Shown: positions 15,557 to 23,732, numbered from the stretch's first letter. The stretch: DNA of 64,000 nt from a virus (IMGVR_UViG_3300050120_000255:1-64000), one strand, 5' to 3'. Made by a program: numbers and translations. Notes: generated from the sequence alone by a model not told the origin.

Positions 15557-16708
15557 CTAATATCCGAGCAGTCGATCCAAGCACGCGAGCACTCGAGCGG
15601 GAATCCCATTTACGCGGTCTATGTATCCCGCCGGCGTCATATGCGTGCCGTCGTTCTGATACCAGTGAGGATCGTTCGAGTTGGATATAACCCTCGGATC
15701 GAAATGAAGGAAGGTTCGGGTGTCGATGACCTCGTCGACAAGAAGCGCCGCCTTGTTGGCTTGAACGTAATCAATCGCCTCGACGAACTTGGCGTTCTCT
15801 GAAACACTCGCGCCGCGCTGAATCGGACCGATCCAAACTACATTCGAATCGGGAACGATGGATTTGCAGGCGGTGATCAGTGGAATCAGCGAGTTGGTGA
15901 TGTAGTTTGGCGACTTCGCGAACGCCGCGCCGGGCGTCCCGACAGGAACGGACCCAAGCCCAGGGTTGCCGAGCAGATCAGCGTAGTTGAAGTCGTTCGT
16001 CCCGAGCCAGATGGTGAAGTTGACTTGCTGTCCTGGAAACACGACGAGCGACGACAAGAAATTGACGATCGCTTCCGCCCAGGGGCTGCCCTGAACATAG
16101 GCGAAGGCTGGTCCCCATGGTCCAGCGGGAATATTGCTCGCCCGGCAGCTATCCTGCCCAAACTTATAATGGATACGGCTTCGCGGTTCAGTCAGTGAGG
16201 AGCATGTGTAACAAAAGGCTGGCCCCTGAGTATCTCCGCCGCCAAGCTTATAAATATATGGAACGCCCATCTGAAGGATCGGCTGCGCAAAGAAATCAAC
16301 TGCAGGGGTTGACATTAATGGATACGTCCCGCCGCCGATGTCAGACGCGGAGATCGAGTCGCCGAGAAAGATGTTGATCTGCCGGTGAACGCCAGGGTTC
16401 CAGATGTTAACCAGGTTGGAGTTGAGCGAGAGCGCCGGCGTCGGTGCGGTATTCTGACTGGTATCGCCCGGTTGCGGCGCGTAGCCTGCGGCTACGAGCG
16501 ACGCATAGAGCGCATCCGGCAGCTCCGTCCATCGCGCGGTGCCGCTCTGCGTGAATGATTGGCTCAGCATTGCGGTCCCGCGAAAAGGCGCAACCTGTTG
16601 AAGCCTCGCATTCAGATACGAAAGATTTTGCAGCTCGCTCGACGCGGTTTGGGCAACGATGGATGTCGTCGCCGCGTAGGCTTGCTGCCCTCTCAGATAT
16701 TGCGTCAT
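15557..16708 (-). CDS. Tail-associated SGNH/GDSL hydrolase
   Basis: 383 residues. The SGNH blocks are complete: nucleophile Ser in NIFLGDSIS, the oxyanion Asn in TIWLGTNDFNY and the Asp-x-x-His pair in NDGTHMTPAGY. The first 110 residues are a helical/fibre-like region without catalytic motifs. Enzymes of this fold de-esterify sugars; on phage tails they strip acetyl groups from surface polysaccharide. Placed after a lectin-like and another fibre-type gene (overlap of 4 bp with the former), so a receptor-binding/depolymerising tail role is likely. Substrate unknown. Confidence 0.8.
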   Translation of the reverse strand: MTQYLRGQQAYAATTSIVAQTASSELQNLSYLNARLQQVAPFRGTAMLSQSFTQSGTARWTELPDALYASLVAAGYAPQPGDTSQNTAPTPALSLNSNLVNIWNPGVHRQINIFLGDSISASDIGGGTYPLMSTPAVDFFAQPILQMGVPYIYKLGGGDTQGPAFCYTCSSLTEPRSRIHYKFGQDSCRASNIPAGPWGPAFAYVQGSPWAEAIVNFLSSLVVFPGQQVNFTIWLGTNDFNYADLLGNPGLGSVPVGTPGAAFAKSPNYITNSLIPLITACKSIVPDSNVVWIGPIQRGASVSENAKFVEAIDYVQANKAALLVDEVIDTRTFLHFDPRVISNSNDPHWYQNDGTHMTPAGYIDRVNGIPARVLACLDRLLGY

Positions 16709-17535
16709 GGGAAACTCGCAAAGTAAGCGTCATAAGTCGCGCGCTGCGCTAGAGTGGGGATACCGGCCCGAACAAATCCTGCGACGAACTCTGCAAACAG
16801 CCACCCAGCCGGAACAGTAATGGAATTGGCGCCCATGATTATGCCGTTGCCGCCAGGGTTGTTGTTGTTCAGCGCCCAAGGGAATGCTTCCGTGGGAGTC
16901 CATGTCTGCGTCGTATCGAGCACGCCGTTATGGTAGCTCGCATAGGTCGCCGGGCTTTGCCTGATATCGACTTCCCAGCCGATGCTAACCTTAGTCACCA
17001 CATCGGTAAGAGCGCCGCCGTTGGCGACGCCCACAGATTGATTGGCGGTCGTCAATGTCGTGTTGACGACGCCATCACGCACGGAGGAAGCCAGATATGG
17101 TTTGCGCCCGGTGCTGCCGTTGCTCAAAAATAGCTCGCAACGGCTTATACCGCCGGTGCCAGGTGGGGAGGTCGTTGACGCGCTCTGCGAGCAAAGAATA
17201 AGGGTCCGCGCGGAGCCGCCGGGGTTGAGATCGGGCCTCAGCAGCGCGTAAACAGTGATTGCATTGAGGCCATTGAACAGGTCTTGACGCACCAAGCTCA
17301 TGACGCCGGCGCCGTTAAAAAACGGGCCGCCGTTCACGCCCTTCGGCGGTTGCAACGTCTTGATCGGTTGCGCCCAATCGTAGCCGTTATTGGTCAAATC
17401 AGCGATATAGCTGATGGTTGGCGCCGCAAGACTGTCAGTCAGCGTGAAGCCTGTTTTTGTGACATCCCACCACGCCAGCAGCCCGGTCGTATCAAAAGGC
17501 GGCGTCGGGAGAATGATGGGCGCGGGGCGCGTCAT
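16705..17535 (-). CDS. Lectin-like (concanavalin/LamG-type) tail-fibre protein
   Basis: 276 residues, all-beta composition. Features typical of LamG-like phage fibre proteins: GLLAWWDVTKT start, NGAGVMSL, ITVYALLRPD, SYHNGVLD and LFAEFVAGFVRAG near the end. It probably binds cell-surface glycans. Its stop overlaps the hydrolase start as ATGA, so the two are made together. Family assignment from pattern only. Confidence 0.6.
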   Translation of the reverse strand: MTRPAPIILPTPPFDTTGLLAWWDVTKTGFTLTDSLAAPTISYIADLTNNGYDWAQPIKTLQPPKGVNGGPFFNGAGVMSLVRQDLFNGLNAITVYALLRPDLNPGGSARTLILCSQSASTTSPPGTGGISRCELFLSNGSTGRKPYLASSVRDGVVNTTLTTANQSVGVANGGALTDVVTKVSIGWEVDIRQSPATYASYHNGVLDTTQTWTPTEAFPWALNNNNPGGNGIIMGANSITVPAGWLFAEFVAGFVRAGIPTLAQRATYDAYFASFP

Positions 17536-17538
17536 CGA

Positions 17539-18453
17539 TCAACGCTCCCGAAAAATGAAGGTGAGGTTTGCGGTCGCGGCGGTCGCCTGCCCATTCCAGT
17601 TGAGGCAATAGGACTCGTTTCCCAAATTCAAAACCCAAGGCTTGCCACCCTGCGCCGGCGACATTTCGGCGGGGATGCCGTTGCTCGGCGCCGTCGTCGC
17701 ATCGAGAGTCAACTTCAGAGAATCGACATTGCCGACAGAGGTGCCAAGAGTTGTCGGGCTGACCGTATAAACCTTCAGAGTCGCGCTCGCAGCGATATCG
17801 TTGCTGTCATTCAGGGCTGGAACTATCGCAGCGCCGAGCGTGCCGCCAGCATTCGCGGTGGTGCGCTTGACGAGAATAAGGTCGGCGAGCGCCAAGGCGC
17901 CAGATACGGCGCTGATTTTGACCTTGAGCAGCTCGACCTTCTTTGTTGTTGATCCGGAGATCGTCATGATGTCCGTCATTCCCGCGGCGATCGCTACATT
18001 GGGGACGGACACTGAATAGGTCGCGTAGGGTGCGCCGACGTTATCGACGGGCAGAGGATTCGCGGTGACGTTGACGGGAAAGGCACCAGGGCCGCCCTGC
18101 ATCGTTGCGAATTGGGACGAGGGAACCCCCGCGAGGCCATAGGCTGCCAGCAGAGTATTAACATAGGCCTTTGTCATGGCCATCAATGAGGGGGAGGACT
18201 GAACTCCGTCCCAAGCCGGGTCTTGCATCGAGCCAAGAGCTACGTCTGCTCCATCAGCGATCGTGATCGCTCCGCCGCTGGTGCCGCCGCCGGAGGAAGT
18301 GAAGGACTCCTGCCAACCGTTGGCCAGTAGAACTTCCGCATCGAAATCGGGCACACTGATCGAGGTTCCCGGCGTGCTCGTGTAGGTCCGACCATTGACG
18401 GTCACACTGTTACGGCTACCGTCAGCGGGCGGGACTACATTCACCATGGGCAT
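17539..18453 (-). CDS. Virion/fibre protein sharing an N-terminal domain with the 98-aa protein at 41.9 kb
   Basis: 304 residues. The first about 45 residues (VNGRTYTSTPGTSISVPDFDAEVLLANGW) match the N-terminus of the protein at 41887-42183 (VNGRTYSCNVGSTVDVPEF...), so both carry the same small module. The rest is Thr/Ala/Ser-rich beta structure ending in YCLNWNGQATAATANLTFIFRE, as in phage decoration or fibre proteins. A structural role in the particle is inferred. Confidence 0.6.
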   Translation of the reverse strand: MPMVNVVPPADGSRNSVTVNGRTYTSTPGTSISVPDFDAEVLLANGWQESFTSSGGGTSGGAITIADGADVALGSMQDPAWDGVQSSPSLMAMTKAYVNTLLAAYGLAGVPSSQFATMQGGPGAFPVNVTANPLPVDNVGAPYATYSVSVPNVAIAAGMTDIMTISGSTTKKVELLKVKISAVSGALALADLILVKRTTANAGGTLGAAIVPALNDSNDIAASATLKVYTVSPTTLGTSVGNVDSLKLTLDATTAPSNGIPAEMSPAQGGKPWVLNLGNESYCLNWNGQATAATANLTFIFRER

Positions 18454-18471
18454 TAAAACGTCTCCAAAAAA

Positions 18472-18750
18472 TTAGCCGCCGTTGATATGCGGGACAGTCG
18501 GAAAATGATCTTTCAGCGCTACCCAAAGGAAGCCGATGAAACCTGTTATGAGGACCAAGATGAGCGTTCCGATCGTCTTGGATTTAATCAGTTCCATCGT
18601 CTCCCCCCACTCCTTGAGGCGATGAAAATCGCGCTGCATCTGAAGCGGGTTTGAGACATCGATTCCCATTCCTGAAAGAAATTCGCGGAGGGTCTCTTTG
18701 ACGGTTTCCTTGACGATTTCCTTCACCTGGTCTTCGGTCAGCGGAGGCAT
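18472..18750 (-). CDS. Small membrane protein with coiled N-terminus
   Basis: 92 residues from ATG 18750. Amphipathic Glu/Lys helix (VKEIVKETVKETLREFL), GIDVSNPLQMQRDFHRLKEW, then one transmembrane helix (TIGTLILVLITGFIGFLWVAL). Small proteins of this build are common next to alphaproteobacterial phage lysis genes and are often labelled holin-like. It lies at the distal end of the lysis cassette. Confidence 0.65.
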   Translation of the reverse strand: MPPLTEDQVKEIVKETVKETLREFLSGMGIDVSNPLQMQRDFHRLKEWGETMELIKSKTIGTLILVLITGFIGFLWVALKDHFPTVPHINGG

Positions 18751-18794
18751 ATCGAATCTTTCCGGCGGGCGCCGATGAGTGGACTGGTCGGGCG

Positions 18795-18902
18795 TTAGGG
18801 ACCCAGGAGGGGCGCGATGAAGGAGAGGAATAATTTGTAGGCTACGCCGATCAAACAAAGGGAGATCGCCGCGACGCCGACACCGGCAAGTACGTTTCTC
18901 AT
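18795..18902 (-). CDS. 35-residue membrane peptide
   Basis: A very short gene supported by an AAGGAGGGAAA site right before its ATG at 18902 and an ATGA overlap with the previous stop. One transmembrane helix (GVGVAAISLCLIGVAYKLFL), then SFIAPLLGP. It could be a pinholin, antiholin or regulator of lysis. No family recognised. Confidence 0.6.
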   Translation of the reverse strand: MRNVLAGVGVAAISLCLIGVAYKLFLSFIAPLLGP

Positions 18903-19099
18903 TTTCCCTCCTTGCCGCAGACGACGCGGAAGGTTCCGGGGATGCGCTGTCCCATCTGGAAGACGGCCCCCTGGTAGTGGGTACCGCAGGCGGATCGGTC
19001 GATTTCCACGTCCTGGGGGACTCTCCGTCCATCCAAGGCGAGGAACATGAGCGAGGCCTTGACGAGCAAGACCTTCGCTGCTGCCAAATGCAGCGCCAT
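18899..19099 (-). CDS. 66-aa protein in the lysis cassette
   Basis: Starts at ATG 19099 in a TAATG overlap with the lipoprotein gene. Begins with a weakly hydrophobic segment (ALHLAAAKVLLVKASLMFLAL) and continues with a Cys-containing polar tail (SACGTHYQGAVF ... VVCGKEGK). Possibly exported or membrane-associated with a disulphide. Function not recognised. Confidence 0.5.
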   Translation of the reverse strand: MALHLAAAKVLLVKASLMFLALDGRRVPQDVEIDRSACGTHYQGAVFQMGQRIPGTFRVVCGKEGK

Positions 19100-19428
19100 T
19101 ACAGCGGGTTCGGGATGCCGCCGAGCTTCGTGCAATCGGCCGCGGAAGCTGCGTAGACGTGACCGGCAAGAACTTGAATGGCCACATCGCCGGAGGCTTG
19201 ATCGTCGACGTAGGCGGCTACGTTGGCGGTGTCGCAAGCGACGGTCATTCCCAGCTTCTCGGCATCTTGAATGAGCTTCGCAAGAGCCGCCGAATTCAGA
19301 CCACTGATGACAGTGGTCAGACCGGCGTCGATGCCCGTGACAACCGAGTCGAACGAACAGGCGCCGAGACCAATGGCCAGGGCACACGCGCAGGTGAGAG
19401 CGGTAAATTTCTTGAGGTCAAAACGCAT
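19099..19428 (-). CDS. Phage lipoprotein
   Basis: 109 residues. Signal peptide ending in the lipobox GLGAC, so the mature protein begins at Cys24 and is lipid-anchored. The mature part is Ala-rich with two further Cys residues. Ends in a 1-bp TAATG overlap with the next gene. A spanin-like or superinfection-exclusion role would fit its place between lysis genes, but no motif proves it. Confidence 0.65.
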   Translation of the reverse strand: MRFDLKKFTALTCACALAIGLGACSFDSVVTGIDAGLTTVISGLNSAALAKLIQDAEKLGMTVACDTANVAAYVDDQASGDVAIQVLAGHVYAASAADCTKLGGIPNPL

Positions 19429-19437
19429 TTTTGTCTC

Positions 19438-19980
19438 CTATTTGATTGGTGTTGAAATATTTTCAGAACGGAAAAGGAGGTCCCATACGCCAGTCGTGAC
19501 GCCGTAGTTGACCGTATGAAATCGATGGTGCGCGACGTGCCGCAATTTGGCGCCGTAGAGCGGATTTCCTTTGCGAATATCGGCGTAGTGGAAGGCCGTA
19601 TGCTCGAAGGAGTAGAGGACGTAGCCGACGGAAAACCCGAGTGCGAAAGCACTGCTTCGGGGGCCAAACAAAATCCACATGGCGGCGTATATGGCCACGG
19701 TCACTAGAGGATGAACCGCGATGTATTCTTTCTGATTGCGATGGTGCAGCCAGTGAACAGCGCGGAAGACTTGTAACTCGTGCAGAACCCAACGGTGGGT
19801 TGCGTATTCGTAGAAAGTCCAGGCGAGCAGGCCGAGGACGAATCCAGGCAACCACAAGGGTCCGAAGCTGTGAAGCAGCGAATACCCCATCAACGCCAGC
19901 GTTAGTGGCGGCGTGATGAAGAAGTCCGCGAAATACTCGCGCTTCGTCAGTTGGAACACCTTGAGGAGGATCGCGGCCAT
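19438..19980 (-). CDS. Fatty acid hydroxylase/sterol desaturase-superfamily membrane enzyme
   Basis: 180 residues, several hydrophobic segments (LTLALMGYSLLHSF, WLPGFVLGLLAW, YAAMWILFGP, FALGFSVGYVLYS). The histidine clusters that hold the di-iron centre are present: ATHRWVLH, HWLHHRN, HTAFHYAD and HVAHHRFHTVNYGV. Such enzymes hydroxylate or desaturate lipids in the membrane with O2. A lipid-modifying enzyme between lipoproteins and holins of a phage is unusual: it may alter host lipids for lysis or exclusion, or be a captured host gene. Close spacing (5-10 bp) to both neighbours shows it is part of the cassette. Confidence 0.85.
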   Translation of the reverse strand: MAAILLKVFQLTKREYFADFFITPPLTLALMGYSLLHSFGPLWLPGFVLGLLAWTFYEYATHRWVLHELQVFRAVHWLHHRNQKEYIAVHPLVTVAIYAAMWILFGPRSSAFALGFSVGYVLYSFEHTAFHYADIRKGNPLYGAKLRHVAHHRFHTVNYGVTTGVWDLLFRSENISTPIK

Positions 19981-19985
19981 TGCGC

Positions 19986-20123
19986 TTAGCAGTCGCCCGT
20001 TTGCTGACAGGAATGTGTGGCGCCCTCGATCACGACGTCGGCAAGATTAAGGATGCCCGACCTACAGCCGGCCATGCTGAGACCAAGGCCGATTATGAGG
20101 ATCGCGATTGCGATTTTCTTCAT
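19986..20123 (-). CDS. Small lipoprotein (45 aa)
   Basis: MKKIAIAILIIGLGLSMAGC is a textbook signal peptide with lipobox, followed by only 25 mature residues including a final Cys pair (CQQTGDC). The start overlaps the upstream stop as TGATG. Size and place resemble o-spanins (Rz1-type), but there is no proline-rich region, so this is only a possibility. Confidence 0.65.
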   Translation of the reverse strand: MKKIAIAILIIGLGLSMAGCRSGILNLADVVIEGATHSCQQTGDC

Positions 20124-20596
20124 CACAGCCCAAAGATTCCCTTCTGCGTGAAGTTGCCGTTCGCATCGAGTTGATGGGACGGATCGGTCGCCCAGGATTC
20201 GGAGATGAGGCCTCCCTTTCCGTCCGGCTTGAGCGTCGATACCCAAGTGACAAGTGTCGGGAGGACCACGGCCAAAACATCGCTGACCACTACAACCGCT
20301 TCCTCGGCGGCCGCGGCCGGCGGGTAGACGACGGCGATGGCTTTGAGGAGGCTCTCGATGATTGGAGCCCCGGCGGCGAGTTCAGCCTGAAGGTCCTTCG
20401 ATTTCCATGCGGCTTCGAGCGCCGCGAAGTCCGAACTGATAGGCTTCAACGCGGTGACGACGTTGGTCACATCCGCGACGGTGGTCTTAACCACAGCCGG
20501 AATGGCGGCGGCTTCAGTCTCGACGGCCGAAACTGTTGCCGCGATGGTCGTGGCCGCAGGCTTGAGCCACCCGATGATTGAGCCGAGCCAGCTCAT
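20123..20596 (-). CDS. 157-aa helical protein in the lysis cassette
   Basis: Starts at ATG 20596 (ATGA overlap with the gene upstream). MSWLGSIIGWLKP start, long Ala/Val-rich helices (TTIAATVSAVETEAAAIPAVV, VYPPAAAAEEAVVVVSDVLAVVLPTL), then a polar C-terminus. May be membrane-associated and could partner the holins; could also be an i-spanin-like protein. No family recognised. Confidence 0.55.
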   Translation of the reverse strand: MSWLGSIIGWLKPAATTIAATVSAVETEAAAIPAVVKTTVADVTNVVTALKPISSDFAALEAAWKSKDLQAELAAGAPIIESLLKAIAVVYPPAAAAEEAVVVVSDVLAVVLPTLVTWVSTLKPDGKGGLISESWATDPSHQLDANGNFTQKGIFGL

Positions 20597-20817
20597 TTGC
20601 CAACGTTCGGAAGAGCAGCCGTGCCGGTCTTGTCGCCATCTTTGGCGAGGAGCCCGACGATGCCAAACAGGATGAACCCGAGGTCGACGTGCCAATTCGG
20701 AGAGAGCTGGCGGTTCACCGCATAAGCCAGCAAATCCGCAACACCCGCAAGAATGCCGGTGCCGCCGAAGAGCGACGTCTGCGAGTTGCGTTTGATGTTA
20801 TCCCATACGTTGGTCAT
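20593..20817 (-). CDS. Holin-like small membrane protein
   Basis: 74 residues from ATG 20817. Short polar N-terminus (MTNVWDNIKRNSQTSLFGG), hydrophobic GTGILAGVADLLAYAV, then GFILFGIVGLLAKDGDKTGT. The final GLxxAKDxxxTG pattern is common in small phage proteins annotated as holins. Sits between the peptidase and lipoprotein genes. Confidence 0.6.
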   Translation of the reverse strand: MTNVWDNIKRNSQTSLFGGTGILAGVADLLAYAVNRQLSPNWHVDLGFILFGIVGLLAKDGDKTGTAALPNVGK

Positions 20818-20818
20818 T

Positions 20819-21019
20819 TCAGATCCGTTTCTCGAAAATTTCTGCAAGAATAAAAGGGGCGAAAACCAAAACAGCGGAGACGATCGTGCAAACGACAACG
20901 GCAATACCGAAGCCCGTTCCAACGCGCCCTCGGGGAAGTGCGCCGGCTAAAAGAAAGCAGCCCATTCCGATGACGCCGATGAGCAGCGCGCCCGCTATTG
21001 GCCCGGGGTAGATGCTCAA
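20819..21019 (-). CDS. Two-helix membrane protein, holin candidate
   Basis: 66 residues from a TTG start at 21019 with GAGG upstream; the start overlaps the peptidase stop (TTGA), so translation is coupled. Two transmembrane helices (IAGALLIGVIGMGCFLLAGAL and FGIAVVVCTIVSAVLVFAPF) joined by a short Arg/Gly turn: the layout of a class II holin placed directly after an endolysin. Confidence 0.65.
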   Translation of the reverse strand: MSIYPGPIAGALLIGVIGMGCFLLAGALPRGRVGTGFGIAVVVCTIVSAVLVFAPFILAEIFEKRI

Positions 21020-21522
21020 CTTACCCTCGCGTATTGAAAGTGCATTCCATCCGGTCGCCCGTGCCAACGGCCGCCCCAAGTCCAACCCTCGGCTTCGAAG
21101 GTCTTCACGACGATCGAGTCTTCAGTGAAGCTGTGCTCATGGCCACCCGGCGCGGCGCCGAGTGGATTTTCAGGGGCATCGAAATCAACGGCGAGGCCGT
21201 AGGCGTGCATCGACACAGTCTTCATGCCACGCATCGAACGAACGACCCACGAACCGGAGAAGAGATCGGCGTGTGTCGCCCTGAGCTTTCCGAGATCTTG
21301 GTCGCAGGCCTTCCAGATACTCTTCAGGACGCGATCAAATGAATCAGCGCAAACCTTGTTGAGCGAGATCGACTTGATCGGGATCTCGCCCATAAACATC
21401 GGAAAAGGCGGCGGAATGCGCATGATATTGCGCACGGCAAACCCGGCCGAAGTCGGGTTGCCGAACAGCTCCGCGCAATCACGCTGCAAAGGGGTCTTTG
21501 CCGATGGGATTGAAGCTGACAA
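21016..21522 (-). CDS. M15-family peptidase, endolysin
   Basis: 168 residues from a TTG start (AAGG upstream). Zinc-peptidase motifs of the VanY/L-Ala-D-Glu endopeptidase group: SMHAYGLAVDFDAPENP (H..D ligands) and the final GRPDGMHFQYA with the third His. It would cut peptidoglycan peptides and act as the phage lysin. First gene behind the promoter at 21558-21586 and followed immediately by the holin candidates. Confidence 0.85.
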   Translation of the reverse strand: MSASIPSAKTPLQRDCAELFGNPTSAGFAVRNIMRIPPPFPMFMGEIPIKSISLNKVCADSFDRVLKSIWKACDQDLGKLRATHADLFSGSWVVRSMRGMKTVSMHAYGLAVDFDAPENPLGAAPGGHEHSFTEDSIVVKTFEAEGWTWGGRWHGRPDGMHFQYARVS

Positions 21523-21557
21523 CGCCGCGCCTTCTATTCGATTAATTCAACGGTCTA

Positions 21558-21586
21558 TCCATACATCGAATAGATAGGAGCGTCAA
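21558..21586 (-). promoter_or_regulatory. Lysis-cassette promoter with operator in the spacer
   Basis: Read leftward: TTGACG (21581-21586), 17-bp spacer holding CTATCTATTCGATG, TATGGA (21558-21563). A further partial copy (CGAATAGA) follows at about 21536-21543. The spacer motif is shared with the promoters near 45.15 and 15.4 kb. Confidence 0.7.
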
Positions 21587-22197
21587 GAAGGCGGAATCCC
21601 TCCCCACGGGGGAAGCGGATCGCTGACCTTGCCGAAGGTGATGGACCGGCAGGTTTGCGGCAGCCAAGTGCCAGAGAACCAATCGAAGCCGACGAAGCCG
21701 AGCCCGAGCACCATGTAATAGCGAACGGGATTGCTAAAGTCGGCCTTCCCGATCGCGCTCCACGATTGGAGGTTCAGAATCCGCAGAGCCGGCGTCGTTC
21801 CCCTGCCCGGCAGGTCCAAGTCGACAATCGCATCGAAATAGAGGAGCTGATTGCCCGTGCTCCATACGGTCTGGATCAGAGATTCTATCTCGCAGGGCGC
21901 GGAGATCACGTCTCCGAGGCTCTGCGAAGTGCTGCCCCATTGAATCTCCTTTCCTGGAGTCATCCGTGTCACCCTCCCGTCTGGATAGACGTCAGCGACC
22001 TCGAGAATCCCCTGGCTCGTGAAGGCATACAGCCATGAGTCGTTCAAAACTCGATCGGCGCCCATAAATTCATCCATACGGACGACGCCGGGATAGGTTG
22101 GATCGAGCCAATATTTCAACGTGCGGTCCCCGACGACGTTGAATTGCGCGTCGCCGGGAGCCGGGCTGGGCCAATAATCTTGGGTGTTGAAAGTCAT
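21583..22197 (-). CDS. Unknown phage protein, probably virion-associated
   Basis: 204 residues from ATG 22197, overlapping the RlpA-like stop as TGATG. Trp/Tyr/Phe-rich with YYMVLGLGFVGFDWFSGTWLP near the end, VVGDRTLKYWLD near the start and an LDLPGRGTTPALRIL segment. No family recognised. Its stop overlaps the -35 region of the lysis promoter, so the late operon and lysis operon abut without spare DNA. Confidence 0.65.
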   Translation of the reverse strand: MTFNTQDYWPSPAPGDAQFNVVGDRTLKYWLDPTYPGVVRMDEFMGADRVLNDSWLYAFTSQGILEVADVYPDGRVTRMTPGKEIQWGSTSQSLGDVISAPCEIESLIQTVWSTGNQLLYFDAIVDLDLPGRGTTPALRILNLQSWSAIGKADFSNPVRYYMVLGLGFVGFDWFSGTWLPQTCRSITFGKVSDPLPPWGGIPPS

Positions 22198-22547
22198 CAA
22201 TCTATCCTCGTGATGTGAACGGTCGCGACGCCATCTTTGATCATGCCAATGCGTTCCGCCGCGCCGCGGCTCAGGTCCGCGCATCGACTGGTCCACCTGG
22301 CCGGGCCCCAATCGTTGTGAACCACGTCGACGACGCGGCCCCTTAATGAGACCCGGTAGTGATGCCCGAAATCGTAAGAGCGCAGAGCGACCGAGAACCG
22401 ACTTGGATTGAACCGCCGGCCGTCGGCGGTATGTGTGCCACTCTCCCTTCCGTAAAATGACGCCCTGCAGGTTTCGGCGCGAACATTGATGACCTGGGCA
22501 ATTAATAGGGCCGCGCAAATAGATAAAAAAATCCAAAACTTTGTCAG
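22197..22547 (-). CDS. RlpA-like double-psi beta-barrel protein, apparent CTG start
   Basis: 116 residues. The only start in frame behind the perfect AGGAGG (7-nt spacing) is CTG at 22547; no ATG, GTG or TTG is available before the signal peptide (KFWIFLSICAALLIAQVINVRA). The mature part has the RlpA signature: ASFYGRESGTHTADGRRFNP, an alanine/histidine segment, VVDVVHNDWGP with the catalytic-type Asp, then LSRGAAERIGM. RlpA-fold enzymes cleave naked glycan strands. An exported cell-wall enzyme here could help DNA entry or lysis. Coupled to the next gene by TGATG. Confidence 0.75.
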   Translation of the reverse strand: MTKFWIFLSICAALLIAQVINVRAETCRASFYGRESGTHTADGRRFNPSRFSVALRSYDFGHHYRVSLRGRVVDVVHNDWGPARWTSRCADLSRGAAERIGMIKDGVATVHITRID

Positions 22548-22604
22548 GGCCTTTCCTCCTATTCGATCATGTAATAGATTGAAGTCACTAATATGAGATG
22601 CTCG

Positions 22605-23729
22605 TTAGGGTAGATTGCCGGTCCAATCGCAATTCCAAACCGTGATGTTCGTCATTCGGGTTTCCGAGCCAAATCGACCACTAATAGCCGCGCTGGTAGC
22701 TCGGTTTCCGGTGACTAAAGACGTGAGCGCGAAGGCCCCGCCGCCGCTGTTCTGGAATCCGCCCGAGCCACTTCCGCCCTCAACGACGCTCAGAACATTC
22801 ACGGAAAAAGTTTGAATCTGATCAGCCTGAGTCGTATAAAAAACGCGCCCAGGGTCGACGCTTGCTCCACTGCCCCAATTGCGATCAACATATCCTCGAG
22901 AGTCCGGGACGTTGAAAGTGGTCACGCCGTCCCCAATTCCCCAATTCGTGCCGTAGGCGGCAAAGAGCGCGGGGTTCGCCGTCCGCGAGATTGCCGCGCC
23001 ATCCTCCGGCACTGATCCTAACGGGCACGTCGGGATACGCATGTGGATGACTTCGCCGGCAAAGTGAATCGACGGCAACGTTGTAGTCAGCAGCGGTGAG
23101 CCATCCGCGCGGGTATAGTCGGCCAGGCGCCAAACCCCACCGCCGGTATAAAGCGCGATCGCCTGATCTCCGGCTTTCGTCGTGATACTCGCCGAGGTCG
23201 GCAGCAATATCGTCGATATACCGTAGGTAATCGTGGTTACGCCAGAGAAATTCAAAAACTTCGCCTGTCCGATGCCGCAACTCGATCCGAATGACGTGAT
23301 CGGCGTCGTTCCGGAAATCGAGATCGACGATTGCGGAATGCTGCAAAGATCATCCGTTGCAGCGGAAGCCATGGTCGCGATCCCGCCGCCAATGTTCGGC
23401 ATCCAAACATGGTTGGTGGAATCGATCGCGCCCATGCCGAGCGCAACAGTCCCATCCTGAACACGCCAAATAGGAAACGCGCCTCTGGTGTCTAACCAGA
23501 CCTGCCCAGCAGGAGCCGCGCCGCAGCCATTTGCCGGGACAGTGCCGCCGCTATTGGAGGACAGAAGAGCCGCAAGAGCTGCGTTTATATTAGTCGTGTA
23601 ATCGACGCCGTCGATGACCCCCGTAAGAGGCAAGCAGGCGCTTCCTTGAGAGGCCTTTAAATCATTTGCTCCAAATAGCGCGAGCGTCATGATTAAACCC
23701 GCGAAAATATACCGTAACTTCGAAAACAT
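22605..23729 (-). CDS. Tail collar-domain protein with signal-peptide-like start
   Basis: 374 residues. The C-terminal third holds the phage tail collar pattern: GEVIHMRIPTCPLGSVPEDG, NPALFAAYGTNWGIGDGVTTFNVPDSRG and a final NITVWNC. Such domains end fibres and contact the host. Oddly, the protein begins with a signal-peptide-like segment (MFSKLRYIFAGLIMTLALFG ... KA), which virion proteins assembled in the cytoplasm should not need; it may act as a membrane-interacting tip. It lies 3 bp after the hub gene. Confidence 0.75.
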   Translation of the reverse strand: MFSKLRYIFAGLIMTLALFGANDLKASQGSACLPLTGVIDGVDYTTNINAALAALLSSNSGGTVPANGCGAAPAGQVWLDTRGAFPIWRVQDGTVALGMGAIDSTNHVWMPNIGGGIATMASAATDDLCSIPQSSISISGTTPITSFGSSCGIGQAKFLNFSGVTTITYGISTILLPTSASITTKAGDQAIALYTGGGVWRLADYTRADGSPLLTTTLPSIHFAGEVIHMRIPTCPLGSVPEDGAAISRTANPALFAAYGTNWGIGDGVTTFNVPDSRGYVDRNWGSGASVDPGRVFYTTQADQIQTFSVNVLSVVEGGSGSGGFQNSGGGAFALTSLVTGNRATSAAISGRFGSETRMTNITVWNCDWTGNLP

Positions 23730-23732
23730 ATT

